Assembly: GCF_004341445.1 (NCBI RefSeq)
Contig: NZ_SLXV01000004.1
Coordinates: 47,403-111,402 of the forward strand
Direction: 5' to 3'
DNA: 64,000 nt
Origin: Baia soyae
Lineage (GTDB): Bacteria > Bacillota > Bacilli > Thermoactinomycetales > Thermoactinomycetaceae
Made by a program: the position numbers and the translations under genes. Positions 8,303 through 17,106 of this stretch are shown here, in pieces. The notes beneath the pieces were generated by a model that ran no database searches, was not told the origin of the DNA, and saw only the letters and a program-made list of their open reading frames with translations. Numbering within the stretch: position 1 is the stretch's first letter; each line of letters starts with the position of its first letter.

Positions 8303-9362
8303 TAGCTTTCTCCCCTTTCTTCTTACGGTTCTTTCTATTTCCTAATTGTTTTACAAAATTAGCTGCTACGAAGAGAATAATAGCTGCAAATACAATTCGA
8401 ATCACTTCAAAAGGTACTTCTGCTACATACTGCATGTTGCTCCCACCATTAAATAATCCTCCAAACAACATGGATGAAAGCACCACACCAATTGGGGTAT
8501 TGGCTCCTAAAAGTGCTACCGCAATCCCATCAAAACCAGTTCCTGGAAGAGATGGATTAATGGCTAGATACTCACTCGTCCCAAGTAGCTCAACCGCACC
8601 TGCAAGACCAGCGATTCCACCTGATATCATCATGGAAAGAATAATATTTCGCTTTACACTCATCCCCGCGTACTCGGAAGCATCCGGGTTCAAACCAACC
8701 GCACGTAACTCATACCCTAACTTGGTTCTGAAAAGCAATACATAGACAAAGATAGTCGTCAAAATAGCTAGAATAAGGCCTAGATGCACACGTGCTCCAT
8801 CAAACATATCCGTTAAGAAATCAACACGAATGGATGCACTTGGATGAATTTTCTCGGTGGAATCACTATTATTGGAAAGAACTTTTCCGACCATGTAGTT
8901 ACTTAAGAATAAAGCAATCCAGTTCATCATGATGCAGACAATCACTTCATGTACACCACGAATTGCTTTCAACAAACCTGGGATCAGCGCCCATATCGCA
9001 CCAGCTAGTGCTCCTACTACTAATGCCACGATCGCATGCAACACAGGCGGCAACTCTAACTTCAATCCAACAAAAGCGGCTGCTAAACTACCAATGACTA
9101 ACTGACCCTCTACGCCGATATTGAACATCCCTGTACGGAACGCTAGTGCTACAGCCAAACCGGCAAAGATGAGTGGAGTAATCGTACGCAGTGTTTCACC
9201 CATATCAGATGCAGAACCAAATACACTGCTAAATAATGCACCGTAAGCTGAAATCGGATCATATCCGGATAATAGCATCGCGATTGCCCCGACTAACATC
9301 CCCAAAATAATTGAAATGATGGATGAAAGAAGAGTCGAATTCCGATTTAATTTACCAATCAT
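8295..9362 (-). CDS. nupP: ABC transporter permease, nucleoside-type (NupP)
   Basis: A 355-residue integral membrane permease of the BPD_transp_2 family with about eight to ten hydrophobic helices and a basic C-terminal tail (KNRKKKGEK). The conserved FRTGMFNIGVEGQLVIGSL is near residue 75 and LGYELRAVGLNPDASEYAGM near residue 217. It partners NupQ. AGGAGGGG lies seven bases before the ATG, and that ATG overlaps the nupO stop in an ATGA, so translation is coupled. Family members import nucleosides; this substrate is an inference. Confidence 0.87.
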   Translation of the reverse strand: MIGKLNRNSTLLSSIISIILGMLVGAIAMLLSGYDPISAYGALFSSVFGSASDMGETLRTITPLIFAGLAVALAFRTGMFNIGVEGQLVIGSLAAAFVGLKLELPPVLHAIVALVVGALAGAIWALIPGLLKAIRGVHEVIVCIMMNWIALFLSNYMVGKVLSNNSDSTEKIHPSASIRVDFLTDMFDGARVHLGLILAILTTIFVYVLLFRTKLGYELRAVGLNPDASEYAGMSVKRNIILSMMISGGIAGLAGAVELLGTSEYLAINPSLPGTGFDGIAVALLGANTPIGVVLSSMLFGGLFNGGSNMQYVAEVPFEVIRIVFAAIILFVAANFVKQLGNRKNRKKKGEKASA

Positions 9363-10882
9363 TGTGAAGCCCCTCCTTTCGCTTTGCTTCCTGCCATTAA
9401 GAGTCCAAGCTCTTCTTCTGTTGCCGTTCTTGGATCAACCCAACCCTGAATTTTTCCTTCATAGATCACGGCCACTCGGTCACTTACTTTAAGAACCTCT
9501 TCCAACTCGAGGGAAACAAGTAATACGGCATTGCCTGTATCGCGGTGTTGGATGAGACGTTTATGAATAAATTCGATAGCGCCCACATCCAACCCACGAG
9601 TAGGTTGTGCTGCAATCAGAAGGGACGGATTTCGGTCCACTTCACGTGCAATGATCGCTTTCTGTTGGTTACCACCTGAAAGCGCACGTGCTGGTGTATC
9701 TTTATCTGGGGTTCGCACATCAAACTCTTGAATCAGTTTATTCGCATAATCCCCTACTGCTTTGTAATTGATTCCAAAGCCATTTGAAAACGGTTTCTTA
9801 TAATAGGACTGTAAAATTATATTTTCACTAACAGAAAAGTCTAGAACCAAACCGCGTTTATGTCGGTCCTCTGGAATATGGCCAAGGCCTGTCTCGGTAA
9901 TTTTTCGAGGGGCCAATCCTGTGACATCTTTATTATTTAAAATGATTCTGCCTGATTTTGGTTTCATAAGACCACAAATCGCTTCAATCAGCTCGGATTG
10001 ACCATTTCCGTCAACTCCAGCAATCCCTACAATTTCACCCGCCTTAATCTCCAGATCTAAACCGCGAACAGCGGGATTATTACGGTTATCATCCACTGCT
10101 AAGCTTTGAACCTTAAGAACAGGTTCCTGTGGGTTAGATGGTTGTTTATCCAGTTCAAATGAAACCTCACGACCTACCATGAGCGATGCTAACTCGTTTT
10201 CATTGGTTTCCGAAATATTAACTGTGTCAATCATCTTCCCGCGACGAATAACGGTACAACGATCACACGTACTCATAATTTCTTTTAGCTTATGAGTAAT
10301 AAAGATGATCGTCTTACCTTCTTTTACGAGTTTCCGCATGATCTCAGTTAATTCTTCAATCTCTTGAGGAGTTAATACAGCTGTTGGTTCATCAAAAATA
10401 AGAATATCTGCTCCACGATACAGAGTCTTTAAAATTTCAACACGTTGCTGCATTCCTACACCAATATCTGCAACAACAGCTCGTGGGTCGACTTGAAGCC
10501 CATATTGATCTGATAAAGCTTGTACTTCACGTTCAGCCTTTTTGTAATCAATTCTCCCACCAGAAGCTCTTTCGTCACCAAGAATAATATTTTCGGTTAC
10601 GGTAAACGGTTGCACTAACATAAAATGTTGATGGACCATACCAATCCCTAGTTTGTTTGCCATTGTTGGACCCGTGATCGCAACTTCTTTTTCTTTAATG
10701 AAAACCTTACCTTGCTCTGGTTGATAGAGACCAAATAGGATATTCATTAACGTTGACTTACCTGCACCGTTTTCACCTAGTAGAGCATGAATCTCACCCT
10801 TTTTTACAACTAGGTTTATGTTATCGTTTGCAGTAAACGAACCAAAGCATTTGGTAATGCCTCGCATTTCTACAACGTTCAT
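9359..10882 (-). CDS. nupO: ABC transporter ATPase, tandem nucleotide-binding domains (NupO)
   Basis: A 507-residue ATPase with two ABC domains, as in RbsA/MglA and nucleoside importers. Domain 1 has Walker A GENGAGKST near residue 36 and an altered signature. Domain 2 has an atypical P-loop GVDGNGQSE near residue 289 and a normal signature LSGGNQQK near residue 399. Only some of the sites are therefore fully canonical, which is usual in this family. It heads the operon nupO-P-Q; a terminator separates it from spoIIIE upstream. It powers uptake through NupP/NupQ from the BMP lipoprotein. Confidence 0.88.
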   Translation of the reverse strand: MNVVEMRGITKCFGSFTANDNINLVVKKGEIHALLGENGAGKSTLMNILFGLYQPEQGKVFIKEKEVAITGPTMANKLGIGMVHQHFMLVQPFTVTENIILGDERASGGRIDYKKAEREVQALSDQYGLQVDPRAVVADIGVGMQQRVEILKTLYRGADILIFDEPTAVLTPQEIEELTEIMRKLVKEGKTIIFITHKLKEIMSTCDRCTVIRRGKMIDTVNISETNENELASLMVGREVSFELDKQPSNPQEPVLKVQSLAVDDNRNNPAVRGLDLEIKAGEIVGIAGVDGNGQSELIEAICGLMKPKSGRIILNNKDVTGLAPRKITETGLGHIPEDRHKRGLVLDFSVSENIILQSYYKKPFSNGFGINYKAVGDYANKLIQEFDVRTPDKDTPARALSGGNQQKAIIAREVDRNPSLLIAAQPTRGLDVGAIEFIHKRLIQHRDTGNAVLLVSLELEEVLKVSDRVAVIYEGKIQGWVDPRTATEEELGLLMAGSKAKGGASQ

Positions 10883-10907
10883 CCGTGTCCCTCCCTTGCA
10901 TTAGGAT

Positions 10908-10945
10908 AAAAAAAGCCAGCGGCGTGGCGCTAGCTCACTTTTTTT
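10908..10945 (-). terminator. Terminator between spoIIIE and nupO
   Basis: An eight-base stem with one mismatch (AGCCAGCG / CGCTAGCT) around a short GC-rich loop, flanked by seven A residues on one side and seven T residues on the other. It can act on both strands. It lies about 76 bases beyond the spoIIIE stop codon. Confidence 0.7.
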
Positions 10946-11021
10946 AGTTTGCGTAATCGCTACCAAAAAATCAAGAGATTTTTTTATAGCTTATGAAAAA
11001 ATAAGAGATTTTTTATATAAT

Positions 11022-13358
11022 TTACGTATTGGAAATTTCTTGCATGCGTTCTTCTGTCACCAAAACCTCTCTCGGTTTACTACCTTCATAAGGACCTACA
11101 ATTCCACGAGATTCCATCAAATCAATCAACCGTGCCGCCCGAGTATATCCTACTCGAAGCCGTCTCTGGAGCAATGACACCGAGGCTGTTTTCGCTTCAA
11201 GCACTAGTTGAACCGCTTGCGGATACATATCATCATCAATTAGTTCTCCACTCGAATTCTCTGGTACATCCGGAATCATCTCTTCGTTATAATGTGCTTC
11301 TTGTTGATTTTTAACAAAATTTACAACAGACTCTACTTCTTCATCTGTCACAAATGTGCCTTGGACACGGATCGGTTTAGGGGCTCCGATCGGCATGTAC
11401 AACATATCTCCACGACCTAATAATTTTTCTGCGCCCCCCATGTCTAAAATAGTACGGGAATCGGCTTGTGAAGAAACGGTAAAAGCGATTCGAGAAGGAA
11501 TATTGGCTTTAATAACGCCTGTAATTACATCCACAGAAGGACGCTGTGTAGCTAAAATCATATGGATTCCCGCCGCACGTGCCATCTGAGCAAGCCGACA
11601 AATGGCATCTTCGACATCTCCAGGCGCAACCATCATTAAATCTGCGAGCTCATCTACAATCACAACTATATACGGTAAAATAGGCATAACAGCCTCGTCA
11701 CTTCGATCTCTTGCCAATTGATTATAACGCTCTAGATCGCGGGCACCATTTTTAGCGAACAATTCGTATCGCTTCTCCATCTCAGAAACCACTTTCTTCA
11801 GAGCAATGGCTGCCTTTCTCGGGTCTGTCACAACAGGTACAAGCAGATGAGGGATCCCATTGTATATATTGAGCTCCACCATCTTAGGATCAATCATCAT
11901 CAGTTTTACTTCGTCCGGTCTTGCTTTGTACAAAAGACTTATAATAATTCCGTTTACACAGACACTCTTTCCCGCACCTGTTGCACCCGCAACTAACAAA
12001 TGCGGCATCTGAGCTAGGTTCGCAATCACCGCTTCTCCTGATATATCCTTTCCAAGTCCAATTGATAGCTTACTTGGATTTTTTTGGAACCCAGGAGAAT
12101 CGATTACATCTCGCAAGCCAACCATGGCTGTCTCTGAATTAGGTACCTCAATTCCAATCGCTGCTTTCCCGGGAATAGGAGCCTCGATTCGGATCGATTT
12201 TGCAGCCAATGCTAGTGCAATATCGTTGGACAAGCGGACGATTTGACTTACCTTCACCCCTACTTTGGGTTGAATCTCATATCGCGTTACCGCAGGCCCA
12301 TGCTGAACATGGTTTACCTTTGCCTTTACTCCGAAATTTTCGAGCGTCTCCTCCAATTTGGATGCTTTTGATTTTAAGTAGTCTTCATCTAGCTTATCTC
12401 TTTTCTTTAAGGCTCTAAGGATGGTAAATGGCGGAATTTTATAATGATCCAAACGCTCTGTAGTATGAAATTTTACTACTACATCTTCTCCATCGGTTGA
12501 GCTTCTTTGCGGTTCAGGCTTCATCTCAGAAGTTGATTTTAAAGAAAGCGTCAATTGCTTTGGCTTTTTTACGAGTTCCCTCTCAGGTACCGGATCTGGT
12601 TCATAATAATAAGCAATAGTAGGTTCAGAGGAAGATGATGACGATGATTCCAATTCATCCTCAAACTCAGGATGGAGCTCTCTTTCAATCTCACGATTAT
12701 GCGATTGCTTTTTTTGTTGGTTCGCTTTCCCATGTTTCACCAACATAGAGTTGACATTTTTTTTAATGCTGGCTCTGTGGCTTTGAAAAAGCATATACAG
12801 TTTCTGTAAAAATTGAATGTATGAGATTCCAAATACAAGAAGAATTCCTGCTAATAAAAATGCAGATAAAGCAATGACTGTGCCTACATCATCGAATAAA
12901 AAATGGAACATGCCATAAATAAGTCCACCGATCATCCCACCTCCTATGTCAGTAGGGAGTCTGGACGAGTATTCATTTATCAAGAGATTCCATGTAGTGT
13001 CCATAACAGAACCCGTTTTGCCTGTAGCTTGTATGTACTGAAACGTATTAAAATGCACAAAGCCCAGTGTACACAAAACAATCGTTAGGACCCCTGTCAT
13101 CTTAGGTGTCCAACTTTGTGGCCATCTTCGTTTTATCATGATGTATAAAGCAAGTCCAATTGTTACGATCGGAATTAGAAAATCCCATGTTCCGACTAAG
13201 AAACGGGATAAATATGTTAGATTTCGTCCAATTGCTCCCAAAGTAGCTAAACTAATTACTGCAAGTGCGATCATGGCAATTCCATAGATTTCAAATAGCA
13301 GGTCATGTTTCACACGACTAGCTCGTTTCACGTCTTTTCGTTTTTTCTTCTTGGACAT
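11022..13358 (-). CDS. spoIIIE: DNA translocase SpoIIIE/FtsK
   Basis: A 778-residue FtsK/SpoIIIE DNA pump, close to the 787 residues of the Bacillus protein. After a basic N-terminus come four or five membrane helices (residues 15-185), a charged linker with a run of serines, the alpha-beta motor (Walker A GATGAGKS, Walker [12 protein letters not shown]) and a C-terminal winged-helix gamma domain ([19 protein letters not shown]) that reads polar DNA sites. It moves the chromosome through the septum during division or sporulation. The start at 13358 has AGAAGGGG seven bases upstream. It follows tepA-ylzJ, as in Bacillus. Confidence 0.92.
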   Translation of the reverse strand: MSKKKKRKDVKRASRVKHDLLFEIYGIAMIALAVISLATLGAIGRNLTYLSRFLVGTWDFLIPIVTIGLALYIMIKRRWPQSWTPKMTGVLTIVLCTLGFVHFNTFQYIQATGKTGSVMDTTWNLLINEYSSRLPTDIGGGMIGGLIYGMFHFLFDDVGTVIALSAFLLAGILLVFGISYIQFLQKLYMLFQSHRASIKKNVNSMLVKHGKANQQKKQSHNREIERELHPEFEDELESSSSSSSEPTIAYYYEPDPVPERELVKKPKQLTLSLKSTSEMKPEPQRSSTDGEDVVVKFHTTERLDHYKIPPFTILRALKKRDKLDEDYLKSKASKLEETLENFGVKAKVNHVQHGPAVTRYEIQPKVGVKVSQIVRLSNDIALALAAKSIRIEAPIPGKAAIGIEVPNSETAMVGLRDVIDSPGFQKNPSKLSIGLGKDISGEAVIANLAQMPHLLVAGATGAGKSVCVNGIIISLLYKARPDEVKLMMIDPKMVELNIYNGIPHLLVPVVTDPRKAAIALKKVVSEMEKRYELFAKNGARDLERYNQLARDRSDEAVMPILPYIVVIVDELADLMMVAPGDVEDAICRLAQMARAAGIHMILATQRPSVDVITGVIKANIPSRIAFTVSSQADSRTILDMGGAEKLLGRGDMLYMPIGAPKPIRVQGTFVTDEEVESVVNFVKNQQEAHYNEEMIPDVPENSSGELIDDDMYPQAVQLVLEAKTASVSLLQRRLRVGYTRAARLIDLMESRGIVGPYEGSKPREVLVTEERMQEISNT

Positions 13359-13522
13359 CTTATCCCCTTCTCCCGAATTCAAAGCAGTCTTCTGAACATT
13401 ATACATTTATTTGCCATATTTTTGTAGATGTAAGTAAGGTAAAATCTTCAGTTTCCCAATGTACTGGCAGACAAAATAAGTTCAGAAGAACAGAGATGTG
13501 TTAGCATGTCCCAGGTCAATGT

Positions 13523-13557
13523 ATCCTCGCAAGCTCAAATAGTGAGCTTGCGAGGAT
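13523..13557. other. Perfect 15-bp hairpin downstream of ylzJ
   Basis: ATCCTCGCAAGCTCA and TGAGCTTGCGAGGAT are perfect complements around a five-base loop. Neither side has a T-tract, so it is not a classical terminator. It lies about 40 bases beyond the ylzJ stop and 165 bases before the spoIIIE start. It could stabilise the tepA-ylzJ mRNA 3' end or bind a regulator. Confidence 0.6.
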
Positions 13558-13597
13558 GTGGAAAGCAAGTCCACTTTTCTAGTTGATTGCTTTCACT

Positions 13598-13822
13598 TTA
13601 CTCTAATAGTGGTTGTAATGTAAGCTCCGCGCCGGGTTGAAACTTGGGATTTAGATAATCTTGTGGATTCGGGCTTAGTAGGCGATTGATTTGGGCTTTT
13701 CCAGTGGGGAGGATTTCGATTACCATTTGAATCCCATCGATGGTACATTCTTGGAAGTGTGGCTGGTAAACTTGCTCGGCCTGATCGTTCCAATCGGATG
13801 GCAATATAGACCAGTGTGTCAT
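13598..13822 (-). CDS. ylzJ: YlzJ-like small protein
   Basis: A 74-residue protein with the features of the YlzJ family: an aromatic, acidic N-terminus ([11 protein letters not shown]), a central [28 protein letters not shown] region and a short tail. Function unknown. It overlaps the end of tepA by four bases (ATGA), so it is translationally coupled, and it lies between tepA and spoIIIE exactly as in Bacillus. That position is the main support for the name. Confidence 0.8.
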   Translation of the reverse strand: MTHWSILPSDWNDQAEQVYQPHFQECTIDGIQMVIEILPTGKAQINRLLSPNPQDYLNPKFQPGAELTLQPLLE

Positions 13823-14571
13823 TGGAGATATTCTCCTTTTTTCTCTTGGATCAAACGATCTAGCTCTTGCAAAGCACTCGAAATTCCACCTAATCGGTCG
13901 ATAAGTCCCATCTCCACTGCATCTTTTGCGACTACATTGGTTCCGATATCACGTGCCAGTTCTCCTGTTCGAAACATTAAATCTCGCAACTTCTCTTCCG
14001 TAACTTTTGAATGGCTAGAAATAAAATGAATGACTCGATCTTGCATTCTTTCTAGATACTCAAATGTTTGCGGTACACCGATCACTAAGCCTGTCAATCG
14101 AACCGGATGAATCGTCATCGTGGCTGTCTCCGCGATAAAGGAGGTACAGGTGGAAACAGCTATAGGGACCCCAATGCTATGCCCTCCACCTAAGACAATC
14201 GAGACAGTTGGTTTACTCATCGTAGCAATCATCTCCGCAATGGCTAGGCCTGCTTCCACATCTCCCCCTACAGTATTTAAGATCAAAACAACCCCTTCGA
14301 TCTTGGGATTCTGTTCAGCAGCTACAATTTGAGGAATTACATGTTCGTATTTCGTTGTCTTATTTTGCGGTGACATCACCATATGTCCTTCAATCTGTCC
14401 AATAATCTGAAGGCAAAATATATTAGACTCCAACTGAGGAACATTTGTTTGACCTAAAGATTGGAGTGTTTGAAGCATATTTTTCTTCTTTAGTTCATCG
14501 GCGATTGCTCGATCGGGCGCTGTTTCTGGTGATTCGGCATTTGGATTTAACTCTTCATTCATCTGATACAT
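13819..14571 (-). CDS. tepA: ClpP-like translocation-enhancing protein TepA
   Basis: A 250-residue protein of the ClpP/SppA-like serine protease superfamily, cytosolic, without a signal peptide. The core has [34 protein letters not shown] (the GGxV oxyanion strand) and [11 protein letters not shown], where the Ser after the Gly-His pair is the likely nucleophile. TepA is reported to help export of proteins in Bacillus. The start at 14571 has GGAG seven bases upstream; the ATG two codons earlier sits almost on top of the ribosome site. It is divergent from a PadR gene and overlaps ylzJ. Confidence 0.87.
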   Translation of the reverse strand: MYQMNEELNPNAESPETAPDRAIADELKKKNMLQTLQSLGQTNVPQLESNIFCLQIIGQIEGHMVMSPQNKTTKYEHVIPQIVAAEQNPKIEGVVLILNTVGGDVEAGLAIAEMIATMSKPTVSIVLGGGHSIGVPIAVSTCTSFIAETATMTIHPVRLTGLVIGVPQTFEYLERMQDRVIHFISSHSKVTEEKLRDLMFRTGELARDIGTNVVAKDAVEMGLIDRLGGISSALQELDRLIQEKKGEYLQ

Positions 14572-14661
14572 TTTCATTCTCCTTCTATCTGCGTCCTCAC
14601 GGATCTTATCTTTATTCTCTAAGCTAATTTGCTTCTAATTTGCTATCTTATACCATCATGA

Positions 14662-14690
14662 TTGTAAAAAATTACTATTTTATATATACT
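14662..14690 (+). promoter_or_regulatory. Sigma-A-type promoter of the PadR gene
   Basis: TTGTAA and TATACT with a 17-base spacer, ending about 33 bases before the PadR start codon. The stretch after it holds an imperfect AT-rich palindrome (TATATACTAATGAGTGAAAGATATATA) that could be an autoregulatory operator. The wider gap is shared with the divergent tepA gene. Confidence 0.5.
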
Positions 14691-14723
14691 AATGAGTGAA
14701 AGATATATAGGAGAGGATGTCAG

Positions 14724-15281
14724 TTGGAATCTTTTGTTTATACCATTTTGGCGATCTTAGCGAGGGATAGTGGATCCAGCTTTGAGATTGCCAAGAAAAT
14801 GGATTTGTGCTGGCAAACAAAGCATAATCAGATTTATCCGATTTTAGTGGAGCTAGAAGAGCGTGATTTGATATTTTGTACCACGATACCCCAATCTGGA
14901 AAACCTGATAAAAAGGTATTTTCGATTACGGAACAAGGAAAAGAAGCGCTTGCTAAGTGGGTACCCAATGTGTTTCAAGAGCCGATTATTCGTGACGGAT
15001 TTCTCGCAAAAATCTATGCACAATGGTTATTAGATCCCGATACAATGGTGCAGTTATTAGAAGAACGGATGCAGTTTTTTCAACACAAAATCGGGGAGCA
15101 TGAATCGGAAATTGCACAATTGGAAGCTGATGCAGGTGCTTCTCTCAAGGACCCTAGTAGCCCTCACTTCGGACGCTATATTCTCCTCATGCGCAAATTA
15201 CAAATGGAACAAGATGAATCAGACTGGTGCGCCTGGGCACTCGCTTTCTATCAAAAAGAACCGATTATCCAATATGAATAA
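14724..15281 (+). CDS. PadR family transcriptional regulator
   Basis: A 185-residue regulator. Residues 1-90 form the PadR winged helix (FVYTILAILARDSGSSFEIA, then QIYPILVELEERDLI). The C-terminal 90 residues are a helical Vir_C-like dimerisation part (MVQLLEERMQFFQHKIGEHE). It uses a TTG start with GGAGAGG seven bases upstream; an overlapping ATG is out of frame. PadR proteins usually repress a nearby gene in response to a phenolic or other small ligand. No transporter or decarboxylase target is beside it; the only neighbours are tepA and a convergent lipoprotein gene, so its target is unknown. Confidence 0.85.
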   Translation: MESFVYTILAILARDSGSSFEIAKKMDLCWQTKHNQIYPILVELEERDLIFCTTIPQSGKPDKKVFSITEQGKEALAKWVPNVFQEPIIRDGFLAKIYAQWLLDPDTMVQLLEERMQFFQHKIGEHESEIAQLEADAGASLKDPSSPHFGRYILLMRKLQMEQDESDWCAWALAFYQKEPIIQYE

Positions 15282-15345
15282 TAAACAAAGCCCTACAGGC
15301 CTGTTCCAAGACAGTCTCTGTAGGGCTTTGTTTGTTATTCATATT
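15271..15345. terminator. Bidirectional terminator with long inverted repeat
   Basis: Two 28-base arms (15271-15298 and 15318-15345) pair with a single mismatch. The core CTTTGTTTGTTATTC gives a T-rich tail on each strand. The left arm contains the end and stop codon of the PadR gene, and the right arm ends three bases short of the convergent lipoprotein gene's stop. It terminates both convergent genes. Confidence 0.85.
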
Positions 15346-15348
15346 ACT

Positions 15349-15960
15349 TTACTTCGTAACTTGTTCGCCAGTCACTTTTTTATTAAACTCTTCCCAAGAC
15401 TTGTTGAACTGTTCTGTACCTGCTGTTGCCTGGCTTGAAGAATTATTATACTTCTCTACTACATCATTTACAGATTTGTCGTCTTTACCTAATGACTTTA
15501 AATACTTACCGTTTGCCTCAATATATTGCTCTTGTAATGCACCCCTTTGAATATCTAGTTTAATAGATTTCTCAAAATCAGCAACAAATTGGTCTGCTAA
15601 TTTCTTGATTTCAGTATCAGTAAATTTAGCAGCTAGCCCTTTTAACTTTGGAATGTCACTTTCAACTTTTTTAGTCGCTTCACTATATGCTTTTGCTTCC
15701 TTTAAAGCATTATCCAAATGTGGCTGAGCTTTTTTGATTACATCGGAAGTAATTTTACCTTTAATCATTTTCTCAAACTCAGATAATTGCTCATCAGATT
15801 TCGTGGATAGATCCTCGTTTTTGTTTGCTTTCTCAACAATCTTATGCATGTCATCGGCGATTGCCGTTGCATTCACCTGGTCTTTTACAAAAGAGCAACC
15901 TGTCGCAGCGGTTAGCAGAAATAGCGACGCAGTGAGTGCTAAAATCGGTTTTTTCAACAT
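15349..15960 (-). CDS. YkyA-like cell-wall-binding lipoprotein
   Basis: A 203-residue predicted lipoprotein. Residues 1-22 are a signal peptide with lipobox TAATGC, so the mature protein should be membrane-anchored outside the cell. The rest is strongly helical and Lys/Glu-rich, with likely coiled coils, and resembles the YkyA family of putative cell-wall-binding lipoproteins (assignment by pattern, moderate). The start at 15960 has AGAGG seven bases upstream; the ATG two codons earlier is too close to it. It converges on the PadR gene over a shared terminator and is not part of the conserved rnjB-tepA order of Bacillus, so it is accessory. Confidence 0.7.
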   Translation of the reverse strand: MLKKPILALTASLFLLTAATGCSFVKDQVNATAIADDMHKIVEKANKNEDLSTKSDEQLSEFEKMIKGKITSDVIKKAQPHLDNALKEAKAYSEATKKVESDIPKLKGLAAKFTDTEIKKLADQFVADFEKSIKLDIQRGALQEQYIEANGKYLKSLGKDDKSVNDVVEKYNNSSSQATAGTEQFNKSWEEFNKKVTGEQVTK

Positions 15961-16131
15961 TACCATTCCTCTTTGTTATATGTAATATGGCGTCTATAAT
16001 CATAATACATGGCTGTGAACTATGTAAATACCTTTTAGCCATGTATTATGAATTTTATTATAAAATATAACTACTAGATCATTTATCCACAATTATGCCT
16101 CCACTAACTATTTAGTAAGCTGGAGTCTCTG

Positions 16132-16968
16132 CTACTTTTGAGCAACAGACAAGCTACATAAATCATCCGAAAAAGTAGGACAAAATCCGGGATTCTGCTC
16201 ACACATCTTCAGCGCAAAGTCAGGAACCTGCATACGAACGGCATTAAAGTAGTTTTTCAAGGCATGATTTCTACCTAGTGGGATCTCTAATGGAGTCGAT
16301 TCTTTATTGCATTGAAACGAAATAGGAAATAGATGATGGACATGGGAATAAGAGATCGTCTCTTCTGTAAAGGGTGGGGGAATTTCAGAAACCGGGTTAA
16401 GAGGAATGTAATCATGAAGATTGGTGATGCGAATACTTTGAGGGACTAACGAATTATACGCGTCCGCGAACCTGGGATCACCGACTTTAGGAGAACCGCT
16501 ATGAGAAACGCAGATTCGTGAATAAGGGCCATTTACTGTTAAATCTGGGGCAGCTAGAGTGGCTAAGGCAGCGCCTAAACTGTGACCTGTGAGAAAAATT
16601 GTCTTTTCACTGGTAGTAGTGACTAGGTTTGAAAGGGTAGAAAAAATCTGCTTCCTCAAAAGACCATAGAGATAGGTAAATCCTCTATGCGTTTTCCCTG
16701 CTCCCATAATCCAAGGAAAACGGGTTTGATATATGTCCATATCGATACTTAAATCAAATGGTTTAAGCGAAGTAGCTTTGAAAGCAATGACGATGCTATC
16801 ATGATTCTCCATGATAAAACCAAAGCCCTCAGCTCCTAGAGAAGGAGGAGTGGCTAGCTTCTCCACCAGCTGATATCCATAACCACTAGGGATGACAAAT
16901 TGTTCAGGACGATCCACATACTGTGTCTGATAACTACAAGCGATTAAAAACAGAGCGCGTTGGAGCAT
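16132..16968 (-). CDS. Class 3 lipase family protein
   Basis: A 278-residue alpha/beta hydrolase of the lipase class 3 family. The nucleophile elbow GHSLG puts Ser130 at the active site. Downstream SGSPKVGDPRFADAYN and the Asp in ITNLHDYIPLNP fit the family, and the His in GRNHALKNYF is the likely third triad residue. There is no clear signal peptide, only a mildly hydrophobic N-terminus (LQRALFLIACSY), so it may be cytosolic. Activity on acylglycerols is inferred. GGAGGATCTCA precedes the ATG. It sits between rnjB and the lipoprotein, an accessory insertion relative to Bacillus. Confidence 0.85.
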   Translation of the reverse strand: MLQRALFLIACSYQTQYVDRPEQFVIPSGYGYQLVEKLATPPSLGAEGFGFIMENHDSIVIAFKATSLKPFDLSIDMDIYQTRFPWIMGAGKTHRGFTYLYGLLRKQIFSTLSNLVTTTSEKTIFLTGHSLGAALATLAAPDLTVNGPYSRICVSHSGSPKVGDPRFADAYNSLVPQSIRITNLHDYIPLNPVSEIPPPFTEETISYSHVHHLFPISFQCNKESTPLEIPLGRNHALKNYFNAVRMQVPDFALKMCEQNPGFCPTFSDDLCSLSVAQK

Positions 16969-17052
16969 TGAGATCCTCCTCTACTGGGCGTTTATCTACC
17001 TATTTTATGCCCACTGGCCTAAAAAAGTTAATTTGAATTATGCAGACATAAC

Positions 17053-17090
17053 AAAAAGCTGAGTCCTTGATTAATCAAAGGACCCAGCTT
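17053..17090 (-). terminator. Terminator after rnjB
   Basis: AAGCTGAGTCCTTGATT pairs with AATCAAAGGACCCAGCTT with small mismatches, and on the minus strand the stem is followed by five T residues. It starts 16 bases beyond the ribonuclease J stop codon. Confidence 0.8.
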
Positions 17091-17106
17091 AAGTAAGTGT
17101 AGAGGT

